DNA of 64,000 bases from Ophiura sarsii (GCA_035610835.1 CM069452.1:71954919-72018918), one strand, 5' to 3'; positions 33,038 through 45,329 are shown, counted from the stretch's first letter. Notes: generated from the sequence alone by a model not told the origin. Program-made: numbers and translations.

Positions 33038-33137
33038 NNNNNNNNNNNNNNNNNNNNNNNNNNNNNNNNNNNNNNNNNNNNNNNNNNNNNNNNNNNNNNN
33101 NNNNNNNNNNNNNNNNNNNNNNNNNNNNNNNNNNNNN
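33038..33137. other. Assembly gap of 100 N
   Basis: Exactly 100 undetermined bases, the conventional size for a gap of unknown length. Distances and possible exons across 33000-33150 are therefore unreliable. Just after it, tttcattttgtatacag followed by Cys-containing codons (SACRTFCNGRSGRC) could be an acceptor and exon start, but no donor or partner supports it. Confidence 0.98.
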
Positions 33138-33384
33138 AAAATGTGGACAGTTTCATTTTGTATACAGGTTCCGCATGTCGCACATTTTGCAATGGTCGGT
33201 CCGGACGTTGCCTACCCTATCATGATCCAACTTTCATTTTACATGTACACCCCAAAATGAATGTCCTCTTCACCCTATTAATTGTTAATGTTTCTAAAAT
33301 AAAAGTTCACAAGAATATTTCTTCGCTACACAAATTGTCTTTCTACACCTCTTGCCTCTTTAAAACTGAACAATTATTAACTAA

Positions 33385-33862
33385 GGAGCAGTTCCATTTG
33401 TACGCGATAAAAAATTGCGAGAATGTTCCGGGCCCCGATGAGTTTTTTATCGCGAACAGTTGCGCGAACAGTTGCGCGAACAGTTGCGAGAAGCAAAGGA
33501 TTATTTATCGATAGCGTATTACCATGATTACCGCTTGTTTAAATATAACAAAAGATAAGTGGTCGGTATGTAAATAGAGCTTCGGGCTATTTATTCTAGT
33601 GTAAGGTACAAATTCAGCATTTCATGTTTTTAGAGATAATGTTATTGATTATGGATGTTTAACGTAAATTGTATTATCCTCGTGTATTTGCTAAACAATG
33701 TCCCGCTCTATTTGCTAAACATACCCCAGGGTATGGCAGAGGCCTCGTATCGGGGCCTGATGACTATTTTATCGCGAATCAACTTGAAAAACATCGGGTC
33801 CAAAACATATCAGGCCCCGATACAGTCGCGATAAATTTATCGCGTATAAATGGAACTGCTCC
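33385..33862. mobile_element. MITE with GGAGCAGTTCCATTTNTACGCG ends
   Basis: Left ggagcagttccatttgtacg and right cgtataaatggaactgctcc are inverted, with further symmetry inward (gggccccgatgagt / tatcaggccccgat; ttatcgcgaa). CTAA stands on both sides (33381-33384 and 33863-33866), a possible 4-bp duplication. It contains the triple tgcgcgaacagt at 33459-33490. Confidence 0.82.
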
Positions 33863-33866
33863 CTAA

Positions 33867-34725
33867 AGCGCGCAATTTTGTTGTTGTTTACCCAGACATT
33901 ATACTATCCATTTGGCCAAACTTGTACTTGTTTGACCCCCTTTATATACCAAACACCTTTCCCCCCCCCCCCCCCCCCCCCCCCTTTGGGCAACTTCAAA
34001 CTTGTTAGGCCCCCACCTCATTTTGCCCAGCCCTACCACCAAAGTATGTCTGAACACTCCATAAATGGTTAATAAAAGTAACAAAGTAACAAAACTAGAT
34101 TGGGTTTTTTTCTTCATTTTTCTTAAAAGTAGTAAATATTACTTGGGCAACTATTTTATTAAGTCACATTTATTAAAGACATGTGTGTGGGTATACCGAT
34201 GTACTAAATATAGCGTGTTGGTCTGTTTATTTAATGGAAAACTTCCCAAGACCTTTATGGAAATTATAAATTCATGCTGTGATATATCACATCAAATGTG
34301 CGTATCATCAAGATAAGTGTCGTAGAGTAACGTACACCCCAGTTCTAGAGGTTACACATGACTTTAGCATGTTTAGGACGTTTAGGACGTTCCTGGCTAG
34401 CAATTTAAGGTTGGTGATTGCGTACTAGGGGCAATCCCGAGGTACCAAAACAAAGTCAGCGATTTCAAACAAGAACCTTAGAATAGTCCGTACAAAGTCA
34501 CCAATCTTATTCATAACTGTCATTTAATGTTGATTAAGCATCCAAATTATAAATATTAAGTTATTATAAAGGTTTATATTTTGACTTTGGAGTTAGTATT
34601 TTTGTGTCATTTCCTCCTGAGGTAAATAAACACCACCCATTGAATAATGGAGCAATCTAGGGGGTTCCCCACTACGTCATTGTTTTTCTCCCATTGTTGA
34701 TACCCGTTTGCTATACTTAAACATG
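33867..34725. other. No gene recognised
   Basis: Intergenic or intronic sequence with a C24 run near 33961 and a short near-duplicate tttaggacg at 34373-34390. No exon or element ends were recognised. Confidence 0.4.
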
Positions 34726-35106
34726 TTAAAGGTATATTATGTGATCTTTCCAGGGAACGCCCTCAACATCGAAATAAAAATAGAAAGCAGATTTTCTTGC
34801 AGATTTACATTTCTGATCATAACTCATGCATACATTCCAAGTTACAGGGCGATACGATTCTTAATTACTTCAAAATCATGGTTTTAGAGTGAAAATAAAC
34901 TGTCGGAATCCCGACAGTTTATATTTTTCACTCTAAATTCACTCTAAACCCATGATTTTGAGGTAATTAGGAATCGTATCGCTCTGTAACTTGGAATGTA
35001 TGTATGGTTTATGATCGGAAATGTAAGTCTGCAAGAAAATCTACTTTCTAAAAAAAATCATGAATAGAGGGCGCTCTCTGGAAAAGATCACATAATATGC
35101 CTTTAA
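34726..35106. mobile_element. 380-bp foldback MITE flanked by TTAA
   Basis: Almost the whole element is one hairpin: ggtatattatgtgatctttc pairs with gaaaagatcacataatatgc, continuing inward through ttcttgcagatttacatttc, ggcgatacgattcttaatta and ttttagagtgaaaataaact to a loop around cggaatcccgac. TTAA lies at 34726-34729 and 35103-35106. The arms are about 175 bp with few mismatches. Confidence 0.88.
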
Positions 35107-35145
35107 GGCTGTCACATCTAAGGCGATCAGGCCGTGCGAAAAAAA

Positions 35146-36152
35146 ATACCGAAACTATCACGCGCCAAGCCAAACGCATTAAGGTCTCTAAGAACATTGG
35201 TGACGCAGTGGACACGGGATAGGACGGGAGAGGTCCCCATGGTCGCCCTTGAGCGCCAGAGCGCCGCGATTGTTCTCACTCTGCTGGGATCAAGCCAGCG
35301 CTTCATGTATTGCGCTGTATAAGTATCTAGCATATGAATAAAATGCAGGAAGAGCCCGGAAAATGTCCAACATTGTCAAGTCTTTAAAACAGGGTAGCTC
35401 TTTACAGTTCCTATCCCGCTTATCACTTTTCATTGCGCTCTTAGTACGATCCATTGCGTTCCTACTTTCAAGTCTTACTTGGAAAAATATCAATTACCAG
35501 GTGCTTGGTATTGTACTCCATGCATGAACTAATGACCCTGCGATCGACTTATTCACCTATTGTATAGTCCGCTATCTGTGAGGAGAGCCTCATACTGGTG
35601 CTACATGTATATAGTAGTTCGACTCCCTCGAAACACTATGACTGGCCATGCAGTGAGTCAATCTGATTCCATTTAGCATGTTGTGGAGGCTCCCGTCCAA
35701 AGAGCGTATAAACAGAGGCTCCTGCGTGCTTAGTCTTGTTTTCGGGGCTTGACTAGTGAACAACATTGAACAACATAGAAAACATGGTAAAAGCAAAATG
35801 CAAGGATTCAACACCCAACATTGTCCAAGGGCAGTGGGGGGAAGAGGAAGGCAGTCTGGTCCACACCCCACCTGTCCTATACGCGGAGAACGAGATTGAG
35901 TTCTTGCTGCAATCTCAAGTAGCTGCTGCGACCTCAAGTAACTTATAAATGCATCCTTGCTACGTCAACGAGACGCTTACGTCACTCGCTTTGCGCTGCA
36001 TGCCACGGCGACACTAATCCGAGTCATAACAGCGCTGGTCAAAACGCTGAACCTCCGTGCTTGCCCGTTCAACCCAGTGCCCACTGCGTCACCAACCGGT
36101 TCTTGGAGACCTTGATGCGTTTGGCTTGGCGTTTTGATAATCGGTCGGCATA
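35146..36152. mobile_element. About 1-kb element with GCCAAGCCAAACGCAT inverted ends
   Basis: cgccaagccaaacgcattaa / ggtctctaagaac / ggtgacgcagtgg at 35161-35215 is matched in reverse at 36079-36140 (ccactgcgtcaccaaccggt, tcttggagaccttgatgcgt). Outer symmetry is weaker (ataccgaaactatca / tgataatcggtcggcat). Interior frames on the minus strand show no recognisable domain. Confidence 0.68.
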
Positions 36153-36681
36153 ATGCATGCGCGGGTCTGATCGTAGCAGAATGAAAGAGTTGTAATGACC
36201 TCGATTTAAAAATTGATTTTGGACAATATTCCGCGCTCTTTCTGTGTGTTATTCATATTTTGATACTTTTACAGCAGCGCAGTGTAATCGCTGGCCTAAC
36301 TGGCGCCGTAGGTGTGACAGGGTCATAAAATTATTTCGTTTCAAAAACAATTATCAGATCGTAGCGAATAGGATGAAATTGAGACAACTGATGCGAAACT
36401 GACATTTAATGATCCCGTAATCCCTGTCCAACTTAAATAATTATTTGAAAATGACTTTTGTAACTCTCATGATACTTCTATCAATGGAAATGGACTGACA
36501 CATGTGAACATACCGCAATTGTTTGGGGGATCTTAGCTGTCAGTATTCAACGTATCAAAGACAAATATTTGAACTAGGCTGGCATGTGTAGGAAATAGCT
36601 GGAAATGTACACTCATTTCCGGCTTTCAACACTTCCCATAGTGCAGTACGTCGATGTCTATTATGTTCTTGTTATGTGTCC

Positions 36682-36905
36682 TTAACACTTTCCACGCGGC
36701 AGGCGTCTGCAGACGACATTCGAAAATTTCACAAAATGTTTAAAAAATGTCAGCATTATTGAATTTCATTATCATATTTGGAATCACCATGAGAAATGCA
36801 TTGAAATAAGTACAAACATGCTTAGTATTGGTCCAGTAATCCTTGAGAGAGACCCTGAAAGTTGGGAAAGGTTTCTGACAATTCTGCTGATTTGTATGGT
36901 AAAAC
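36682..36905 (+). mobile_element. TTAA-family MITE, right end truncated
   Basis: TTAA + cactttccacgcggcaggcg + tctgcagacgacattcg opens it. The body is close to the reference copy up to tttctgacaattctgctgat and ggtaaaact, after which the right end is replaced by unrelated sequence. Confidence 0.8.
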
Positions 36906-37215
36906 TTCTTTACCTCGTACTACACCAACAGCAGCAGTGCAGAGATAATGGTCGGTATGAATCACACGTTCTGATAAAAGCTTCCACACTTTGGCTACTA
37001 GCGCGTTAATATCTTGTCCTAATGTCTATAGCTGCAAAGCTGCTCAAATCCAGTAGGTTTCTTGACCCCTGATGAACTAACGCAACCTCTATCTTCTATA
37101 CAATCGACTGACCCATAAAGCTATAGAGGTTATCGATGTAACGAATAAGATTTTTTTAGAAAGAAGGCCAATTTGGCAACACGGTTTATGCAATGAATTG
37201 GACGTCATGCACCGA

Positions 37216-37747
37216 TTCAATTCGTCGCTGTTCTGACATACCGGCACATGTGCCATTTTGGGCAAAATGAGTTTAGTTGCATTTTATGATCTACAAGTGA
37301 AACTCTTTACTCTCCAAAAAAATTGAGACAAAAAGGTAATTAATTAATGAGATACCGCACTAATTAGTGTCATATGCCAGGGTTTTAACATACCGGCATG
37401 AAAACCTCATTTTGTATTCTGACATGACGGCACATCACGATATTCTGCCATAGACCACCGTGTAACTACATACCGGCATATCACTGGCATGTCGCTGTAG
37501 GACTGTCTGACATACCGGCACATGACTTTATGACATAATTACTCCTAATTAATAATTGCAATTTGTTGTTGTAACATGCTCATAACAAACATAAGTATAT
37601 ATCTATTAGTGTTCTTTGACAATGATAGTGACAATTGATGTAAATGCTCTTTAACAAGTCTTTAAAAATTGGAAAATTTTCAAACACGATTTTCTCAAAA
37701 CGCTGTTTTTCGTGATGTGCCGGTATGTCAGAACAGCGACGAATTGA
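37216..37747. mobile_element. MITE with CAATTCGTCGCTGTTCTGAC ends
   Basis: caattcgtcgctgttctgac followed by ataccggcacatg reads in reverse at 37711-37747 (gtgatgtgccggtatgtcag, aacagcgacgaattg). Inside, cataccggcat-type words recur at least four more times (37390, 37470, 37509), so the end motif is also an internal repeat. Confidence 0.82.
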
Positions 37748-39196
37748 GTGTAGAATAGGCCGGGTGCGATTCCCCTTTGCGCATGGCTAGATGGATAATC
37801 TCTATTTTGGCAAAGTTGTGGGACCGTTTATCACGTGCATAAATATCCTACCTACATCATTATACTCATCATGTTCATTCCGAAGACGTTTATAATTGAA
37901 TTATAACTGAACATGGAAATGTACGTCAATGTTTCACAAGGGAAAAGGACGGAATGGGGAAGTTGTCCAATTGTTGATTAACCCCCTGCGAACTACCTGC
38001 CCATTGGTTGCAATTTAGGTTGTGTCAACTATTGTGCCAATCAAAAACATTGTTAGAATAATTGTAATTTTAAAAAAAAATAGCATCAAAAATATATAAG
38101 CAAAATTGTCATTGGTTATCTAGATGATTATATCATGTTATTGACCATTGGGAATTCTTGTACGAAAGACATGTGGTTAAAATTGACAAGCAGTGCGTCA
38201 AAGTTACCGACAGTTAGATGCTTATGCTGTCCAAAGACATCCGGATGAGATAGAAGAAAGTCGTCGAAAAAATGGCGGGAACAATGGAAATTGCATGCAG
38301 TTATTTTATTAGCCAGTATCGCACAATAATTGCCAACATTGGTGTACAATAGGCCTATACATGCAATGGCCGGCCGAACGTTTGCCGGCACAAACGATGC
38401 GCATTGTTTGGCATCGTTTGTAGCTTCAAGTTCGTGACAACGCTGCAACTACCGACCAGGCTTGCTACCGACCAACCCTACCTGAGAGATTCGTTTGCCC
38501 GAATTTTTTCCAACATGTATTTAAAATAAAAGCATCTTATCTAATTTATGACTAACTGGCTTGCCATAGCTGCTTTAATATGGGATCTCCTTTGCCCTGC
38601 AAGCTCAGGGAAACCATTAAGTTGATTGTTTTGAAGTAATTAGAATAGACCAGCCCAAATGACTGAAAAGTAATAAAGTTGACGGAAGACTCCTTTAACA
38701 GACTCTAAATAACCGTAGATCCTTTAGGATTAGATCAATTTGATACTCATAACAATCGCATATCTCAAGGGACACTAAGATATGTATTGGAGGCTGCGCC
38801 CTTTAAATTATGATAAAAACTGTGATTGGTATATTTTTACAATTGTATTACTTGTATGAACTTAGACCTATAAGGATTAAGAAAATATCAGCCCTCTTTG
38901 TACAACAAAACGTTGATTCAAAAATGCCGATCGAGCCGCGATCAGTATTTTACTTCAGGCAGTGTCCCCCTGCAGCACGCGTAATGAATATCGCGAACCG
39001 TATTTACATATATAGAGGGCATTTTTAAGAAAAAAGGTTCAATAAAATAGCGATGGAATTGTTTAAATCAAGTTTTGCTGTGTTTTTGTGAGTAGAAACA
39101 CCAATAATGGTAATTTTCAATGTTCATCTTGAATTCTGAAGTAAATTTAAAAAAATAAAAATCTTCAACACTACTTCTTGTCCATTAGGTTACAAG
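37748..39196. other. No gene recognised
   Basis: Contains a 106-codon minus-strand frame (38128-38448). Its translation (for example CSRHFFDDFLLSHPDVFGQH) is not recognised and it has no splice or promoter support. Otherwise AT-rich, unique-looking sequence. Confidence 0.4.
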
Positions 39197-39478
39197 GCCC
39201 GCTTAGCAGCGCTATAAATTGATGCCTTAAAACCCGTCAATAAATTTAAATATTCGATATTCCATCCAAGCTGGTTGCTATATATGACATAATTCTCGTG
39301 TGCAACCAACCGGCTGTATTGAGTATTGTAAAGGCATGAGCGTAGATGTAATTTGCAACATAATGAAAACTTACCCATGCAGTTAGCCCCGAATTTAAAT
39401 ATATGCACTGGGTAATCCTCTCGTAGTATTGATAACAATAGGTTTACCAGAGCGAATTAATAGCGCTTCTAAGCGGGC
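39197..39478. mobile_element. MITE with GCCCGCTTAG ends
   Basis: gcccgcttagcagcgctata at 39197 pairs with tagcgcttctaagcgggc ending at 39478. The 282-bp interior has no frame. No target duplication is clear. Confidence 0.72.
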
Positions 39479-39841
39479 AATTTATGTCATGCTTTATGTC
39501 AACGAAAAAACCCTGTTGTACAAACCCGAACGACCCAAGTTGTTTTCCGAATTTAAACAATTTTTTGTAAAATGTGTGCATTTTTTAATGTTTTTTTTAG
39601 GTTTTTTAAATATTTTGAAAATTCCCCCGAAAATTGTTGAAAATTCACCGTTAATTGTTGAAAAAATCACCAGATTTTAAAATGTTCAACATGGGGTAGG
39701 CCTAATCGTTAAATTTCGCCTACAACTAGAGAGAAGGGGACCTTTTGTTCGGGTACTGCTATTTTCAGTTTTATAGAGCTCCATGCATTTAGGCGCGGTG
39801 TCTATACCAAATGGTAACACGTGGCACGATTATGTAATCCT

Positions 39842-40084
39842 TTAACATTTTCCAGTAGTCTGCAGACATGGCAGACGACATTCCAAAATTTCACAAAATG
39901 TTTCAAACATTTCACAATTATTGCTTTTCATTATCATATTTGGAATCACCATGAGAAATGCATTGAACTAAGTACAAACATGCCTAGTATTGGTTCAGTA
40001 ATCCTTGAGATAGACCTTGAAAGTTGGGAAAGGTTTCTGAAAAATCTGTTTTATAAGGGTAAAACCAATAGCACGTGGAAAGTG
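39842..40084 (+). mobile_element. TTAA-family MITE (diverged left end)
   Basis: TTAA + cattttccagtagtctgcag, then catggcagacgacattccaa and the usual body, ending aatagcacgtggaaagtg. The right TTAA is mutated. It is followed within 16 bp by another TTAA element (40100-40357). Confidence 0.78.
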
Positions 40085-40099
40085 ATGTTTGACCAAGTA

Positions 40100-40357
40100 T
40101 TAAAGGTGTATGTTCTGATCAGTTTTTATGGCTATGATTTTTTCTTCATATCAAGATATTTTGATACCAGAAGAATCCCCATATTTAAACACCCGCCAGT
40201 TTGTGTACTACTCAATGGGCAAATTTCTTGTGACCTTTTGCTTCTCAAATAAGAACCATGCGACAATGCGATGCGACAATTTTAAGGATGACCTTACATG
40301 TAAATTAGAAAACATCAAGTTGAAAATCGAGTCAGCAATCAGAACATCTACCTTTAA
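40100..40357. mobile_element. TTAA-flanked MITE, AGGTAGATG family (diverged copy 3)
   Basis: Opens TTAAAGGTGTATG and closes AACATCTACCTTTAA. It keeps tactcaatgggcaaatttct, taagaaccat and ttaaggatgacctt from the family (compare 20341-20693) but has lost about 100 bp. Confidence 0.75.
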
Positions 40358-41055
40358 AATTTCAGATAATATAGCATTGGTCAATATTATAAATTACTAT
40401 TACTATTATTTATTTCAATATCTGGTTTTAAAACCTCATCGTAGACATTGTTGAGCGTGGGGTTACGATATCATAAATCTTGCGTTTGTAAAGATGCCAC
40501 TTTTCAGCAAATTTCCTGATTTCAGGAAATTTTGTTTAGATTTTCACAATTTCTGGAAATTCTGTCTGTACAAAAGTACAAGGAAAATTGAAAATCTTCA
40601 GGCTTTTCAGGACATTTTGAAACCACACAGTGGCATCTCTGTAATACGTTATTATTTATTGCACTGGGCACAAAATGTTGTCATCTGATATGGAAATATT
40701 GCCTTCTACGCCTCTGCAACAAGCGAGTAGTCAGCGACACGTCTTCCAACGCTCGCACATACTTGTATCGCTGGGAGGCGGGATCTACCTTAGAGGAATC
40801 CATCAATTAGGTAAAATAACAGGGACTGTACTTTAAGAGATATATATTAATAGGAGTATCATCAGGTATGTCGTATAAGGGAAGAATCCTTTGACACAGA
40901 AATCACTTTAGGCGCAGATCCTGCAGGAATATACGCGACGTTTGGTGTTGACTGTCTGTCTGTCTCTACTGGCAGATACGGGCTCTTCGTGTCACAAATC
41001 ACCCTCATGATGGAGATCTTTCGGATTAGTCTTGACTTGTCGTCTGCTCATTCCA
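40358..41055. other. No gene recognised
   Basis: AT-rich sequence; short frames only. A tctgtctgtct stretch lies near 40953. Nothing else was recognised. Confidence 0.4.
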
Positions 41056-41301
41056 GTAACACTTTCCACGCGGCAGGCGTCTGCAGACGACATTCCAAAA
41101 TTTCACAAAATGTTTCAAAAATGTAAACATTATTGAATTACATTACCATATTTGGAATCACCATGAGAAATGCATTGACATAAGTACAAACAAGCCTAAT
41201 ATTTGTTCAGTAATCCTTGAGATAGACTTTGAAAATTGAGAAGGATTCTGACAAATCTATTTTGTAAATGGTAAAACTAATAGCCGCGTGGAAAGTGTTA
41301 A
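41056..41301 (+). mobile_element. TTAA-family MITE, near-complete
   Basis: Left gtaa + cactttccacgcggcaggcg + tctgcagacgac; right aatagccgcgtggaaagtg + TTAA (41298-41301). The left TTAA has one substitution. The inverted ends are well preserved over about 15 bp. Confidence 0.87.
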
Positions 41302-41876
41302 CAACACTTGTACTATGTCAGCAGAGAGTAGAGGACATCCACCTTGTTCGCTGAGTGTGCTTCCCATTGATAAATAGTGTTACGGTTGAAATGTTATCGT
41401 CTTGATTTCTTCAGGATGAAAGTTAAACTTGTTGAGTGCTGAGAGATGCACTGCTATGATTGGTGTCATAAGTTGGATGTCCTTTTTTAAATTCGTGAGT
41501 TAGGTGTTTGGATTTTTTTGTTGTTTTTTCGGGGGGGGGGGGGGCGCACAAGCCCGCTTTTAAATTTTGAATCTTAGATATTCCAAAATTTCCAACAAAT
41601 TTTGAATATTGCTGTTCAAAGTTTTCATAAGAAATGTTGTACATTATTTTTCCAAATTGTTATCAAAAGATTTTAAAAGTAGACCATTTTGAACAATCAA
41701 AAAACAAAAATTTGCGAAATTTGCAAATTATTTGATTGTATCTGTAGAGCACCGTCACCTGATCGCTTATGTATAGCCTCGTTACTTTCACCAAATTCAT
41801 CGTTCTATAAATGAGTATAACATTGCTTTATTGCCAAATACTAGTATGACCGTCGCTTTGTTTACTTTCGTTGCAG

Positions 41877-41986
41877 ACCTAGTCGTCGAGAAAGGAGGTG
41901 TGTACGTCTACGTTGTGAAGCTAAATCAAATACCGTCATTCTCGGAACCTTCCATTTGTAAAATAGGGGCGGATGAAAACATCGTG
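41877..41986 (+). CDS. Gene B exon 1 of those visible: part of FN3-like module 1
   Basis: Acceptor tttactttcgttgcag and donor gtgagtg bound 110 bp, phase 1 in and phase 0 out. It reads LVVEKGGVYVYVVKLNQIPS, FSEPSICKIGADENIV. Alternating hydrophobics and the joined downstream exons suggest the C-to-E strands of a fibronectin-III-like fold. The first strands should be in an upstream exon that I could not find, perhaps because of the assembly gap. Homologous position in module 2 is 51848-52056, which is longer. Confidence 0.75.
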
Positions 41987-42032
41987 GTGAGTGAAATCGT
42001 TTTATACACCTGGTGGTATGACAATATTATAT

Positions 42033-42398
42033 AGTTTAAAGTTCCAAATTGGCGAAAAATTTTCGGTTTTTATCTCTCCGTGCGCAAAAATAATCCAAGC
42101 GTACTCGCGAGATTATGGCCACGCGCGCGTGGTTTGGGGCGCACGCACGTTTCACGCACTATGATCCACAGTGCGCTGCTGCCCGTATGCGCGCCCGGCC
42201 TGCGTTCGTATTCATTCGCTGCTGATGTATAAAGCTCATGACATACTACACAATCGCGCGACGCGATTTGTCGCTTACGCTCCTTATAGTAAAGAGTGCT
42301 ATTTACCAAATAAGGAGCGTCAGCGGCAAATCGCTCCAAACGATTGGGTAGTATGTCATGAGCTTAAGGCTTCGCCAATTTTTAACTGATCAAACTGT
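42033..42398. mobile_element. Element with TAGTTT...AAATTGGCGAA ends
   Basis: tagtttaaagttccaaattg/gcgaa at the left is matched by ttcgccaatttttaactgat/caaacta-type at the right. The interior has an inner inverted pair (gctcatgacatactacacaa 42229 / gtagtatgtcatgagc 42363) and a GC-rich stretch of cgcgcg words. A related segment occurs at 53130-53310. It starts about 47 bp after an exon donor. Confidence 0.68.
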
Positions 42399-42817
42399 AG
42401 AATCCCATTGCCTGAGTAACAGAACAGGTGTGGTCAATGCAGACGACAAGAAATCTGACCGATTGACCTAACGTGTCAAAGGTCAAAACAATGACCGCGA
42501 TCGCGAGCAGGAAAAAATGTTCCCATAAGAAGGCACTATTTCCCTCCGCGCAGCACCTCCTCACAGGGAAATAGCACTTTTTATATGATAACTTTATTCC
42601 CTCCTGTGAAATAGTGGGAAAATAGTCCAAATACTTTATGTCACATGATTGAGTATCCACCAATCAAATGACAGTATTATTTGTATGTGTTATATGATAT
42701 GTATGTTTAGGCGACGAAAAATTCAACCTGTTCTACGGATTTTCAACAATAAAAGATTTGCAAATTGCAAATTGTTTGATTTATTTGGTTGAAAATGTTA
42801 GGATTTATTTTTTATTA

Positions 42818-43727
42818 AGGGACCGTTCATTATTTATGGTGGAGGGCGGTTGGGACAATTTCGAGACTCGTATGTTAAAATTACCTAACCCCCCTACAGC
42901 TGAAACTGAAAATTACATGACCCCCCTGCTAACCAGTAGCTTTTTACACACACACCCGCCCCCCACCCCCTGTAAAAAATCAACTTGTCACACACTTATG
43001 GGGGCTGTCTTTACCTTTTGAAATTTGTTCATGGATATATTGGCAAATTCTGTTTGTGCCCTATCTGAACGGCCAATAACTTCATGATGGTCCTTCTTTT
43101 TTATTGTGTGAAATTAGTAATGGCGAGCGTAGCGAGCGGAAATTGTGTCATATTTATACATTTTGGGTGGTTTTGTGAGTCTTATAACTCGAACAAGTTA
43201 GCCTACATTCTGAGCAGAAACGTATAATCCAGTAAAACGTTCTACTTTTGTGAGCATGGTGCAAAGCTGAGAGACGAGGTGAAAAGCATGCAATAAAACA
43301 TTTGTTGAAATCATAAAATTGGATTTTGTTACATTATACACCCCGGGTGGCTCTAATTTCTCGACCGTTGATGATTATAGATGTTTTTCCACCATATGCA
43401 TATCGTCCGATGCACAGACAAGATCTGCTGTCCAGAAGTCGTCTCATAGTAAAAGTTTTTGAAGTCGGTTTAGGAAAATATGTGCGAAGCGCAAAAAGAA
43501 TTGCATTTACACTCCAAAATAACCTCTAAAATCACCCCAATCACCACCATCTTTATAGTTTTAAAAAATGTTACACAACCCCCCCCCCCCCCCTGTTTAA
43601 GAATAAAAAGTTACATAACCCCCCCCCCCCCTATTTCAACATATGAAAGTTACATGACCCGCCCCCCCTATATTTTACCCCCCCCCCCCCCCCCCCCCCC
43701 CTCCAGCATAAATAATGAACAGTCCCT
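42818..43727. mobile_element. Element with AGGGACCGTTCATTATTTATG ends
   Basis: agggaccgttcattatttat followed by ggtggag (42818) pairs with ctccagcataaataatgaac and agtccct (to 43727). The interior carries several poly-C tracts (43580-43700) and phrases such as 'tacatgacccccc'. No transposase is recognisable, and Pro-rich frames come from the C runs. Confidence 0.78.
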
Positions 43728-44682
43728 AATAGAGAGAACTTTTGGGGGATATTTTTCAACCATTTTGATTTTTATTTTGAAAATTTGGAAATATCTGAAA
43801 ATTTACTAAACATTTACACGAATTTGTTGAAGAATAACGCCACCCACCGGCCACCGACCGACCCGAGTGTCCGGCGTTTGCACGTAGGAGTTTTTTTTCG
43901 TTGCCCTACCTTGTAAATATATGTTAGACTCTCTCTCTCTCTCTCTTTACAGTCATAATGCTATGGACTAAATTCAAGATATTTAACGCGAGCGTGGTTT
44001 GTTGTTGTTGTCCGCGAAGCTACTATATTATACGTGCAGATGCATAAAAAATGCACGAACACGGTCATTTTGAAGTGTCCAATCCGCTACGCACTTGCGG
44101 GTTACACACACCCACTCTCGTTCGCATCCAGGATAAATAATTAGAGCGTCCTTGGTTCGCAAACGCACGCACCCTGTACGCTAGCATTGTTGGAATTATG
44201 TCCATAGCATTTATGACACTGGTAACTCTCCGTGATTCATAATTCCTACTGTCAGTAGGCTACTTTGTTTCTATAGGATGCAAGCATGTATGCTTCCTTC
44301 TGATTCGAGTAATGTTTTTCGGATTATGGACCAGCAAGTCCTCCGCTTTAAAGGATCTCCCATGTTACATGGATTCAGGCTAAATATAATAAATTGCTAT
44401 GATTCAACTAACAGTGACACTATCATGCATACTGTCAGTGTAAAAACCCAGTTCAATACACCATGAAATAAAAAATAAATCCCCTCTTACGTCCCCTATG
44501 AGAGTTACCATCAGCCCTTATATCCGGTTTTTAACTTTCTGAAATAACTTTGATTCTCTTTTTGTATGTTTGAAGTCGAAATGAATGAGCATGTATGACA
44601 ATCATGACAATACCGCCTACCGATTTCCCCGCTCGTAACAGATTCTTTGCATATGGTATCGAGAATTCTTTGCGTACAAATC

Positions 44683-44815
44683 TTAACGCTTTCGACGCGG
44701 CCTCCTGCAGACGACATTCCAAAATGTCACAAAATGTTTCAAAAATGTCAAAGTTATTGAATTTAGTTTTCATATTTGGAATCATCATGAGAAATGCATC
44801 AAAATAAGTACAAAC
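44683..44815 (+). mobile_element. TTAA-family MITE, 5' half only
   Basis: TTAA + cgctttcgacgcggcctcct + gcagacgacattccaaaatg, body to aagtacaaacatgac, then unrelated sequence. The right half is missing. Confidence 0.78.
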
Positions 44816-45122
44816 ATGACTGTGATCAATGACGTTTCACTACCACACTGCAAGCTTCATAAGACTGACAGAATATGCAGTTTGTAGCTGAGACTAGTAT
44901 ACCATTCTAGTCTCAGGTTTGTAGGCCACCGTCGTCTTGGTTTTATTTTTGGGTGGGTGGTTGGGGTGTGGGGGTGTGTGTGGGGGGGGGGGGGGTATGT
45001 GGTTTGTTTTTTTGGTGTTGTTGTTTTTGTTTATAGTTTGTTTGTTTATTTGTTTCATTTGTTTGTTGTTGTTGTTGTTTTGTTTTTGAATCATTCTTGA
45101 ATCATTCTATTTTTTTTCACAG

Positions 45123-45182
45123 AACACGGGTGAAGAGTTCACATTTCATAATCTAGAATTTGGATTTCTCTACGAATTCACT
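45123..45182 (+). CDS. Gene B exon: 60-bp central exon of FN3-like module 1
   Basis: Acceptor tattttttttcacag, donor gtaagtatt; exactly 60 bp and phase 0 on both sides. It reads NTGEEFTFHNLEFGFLYEFT. The pattern L-x-x-G-x-x-Y-x-F-T corresponds to the F strand region of fibronectin-III domains. The equivalent exon in module 2 (53335-53394) has the same length and phases, supporting both calls. Confidence 0.82.
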
Positions 45183-45329
45183 GTAAGTATTGTAGGCCTA
45201 CACGGCTTACGGCAATATCAATTTAGGATTCATGTTATCAAATTTTGTCCGTGTTATTGCAAAAGCATAATGTATATGTGTATACAGTATGTTAAAATGG
45301 TCGCATGTATTAGTTTCAATGTGCATATT

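Larger units (their letters stand above)
41987..45122. other. Gene B intron with several inserted elements
   Basis: Holds the elements at 42033-42398, 42818-43727 and 44683-44815, a (ct)n run near 43930, a G/T-rich tract at 44940-45090, and no further exon that I can support. Confidence 0.6.

Noticed and set aside
33143..33240. Cys-rich exon after the assembly gap (SACRTFCNGRSGRC)
   Set aside because: An acceptor-like sequence precedes it, but no donor or phase-compatible neighbour was found, and the gap hides the context.
38128..38448. 106-codon minus-strand frame
   Set aside because: No recognised domain, no splice or promoter support, and a frame of this length is expected by chance in 64 kb.
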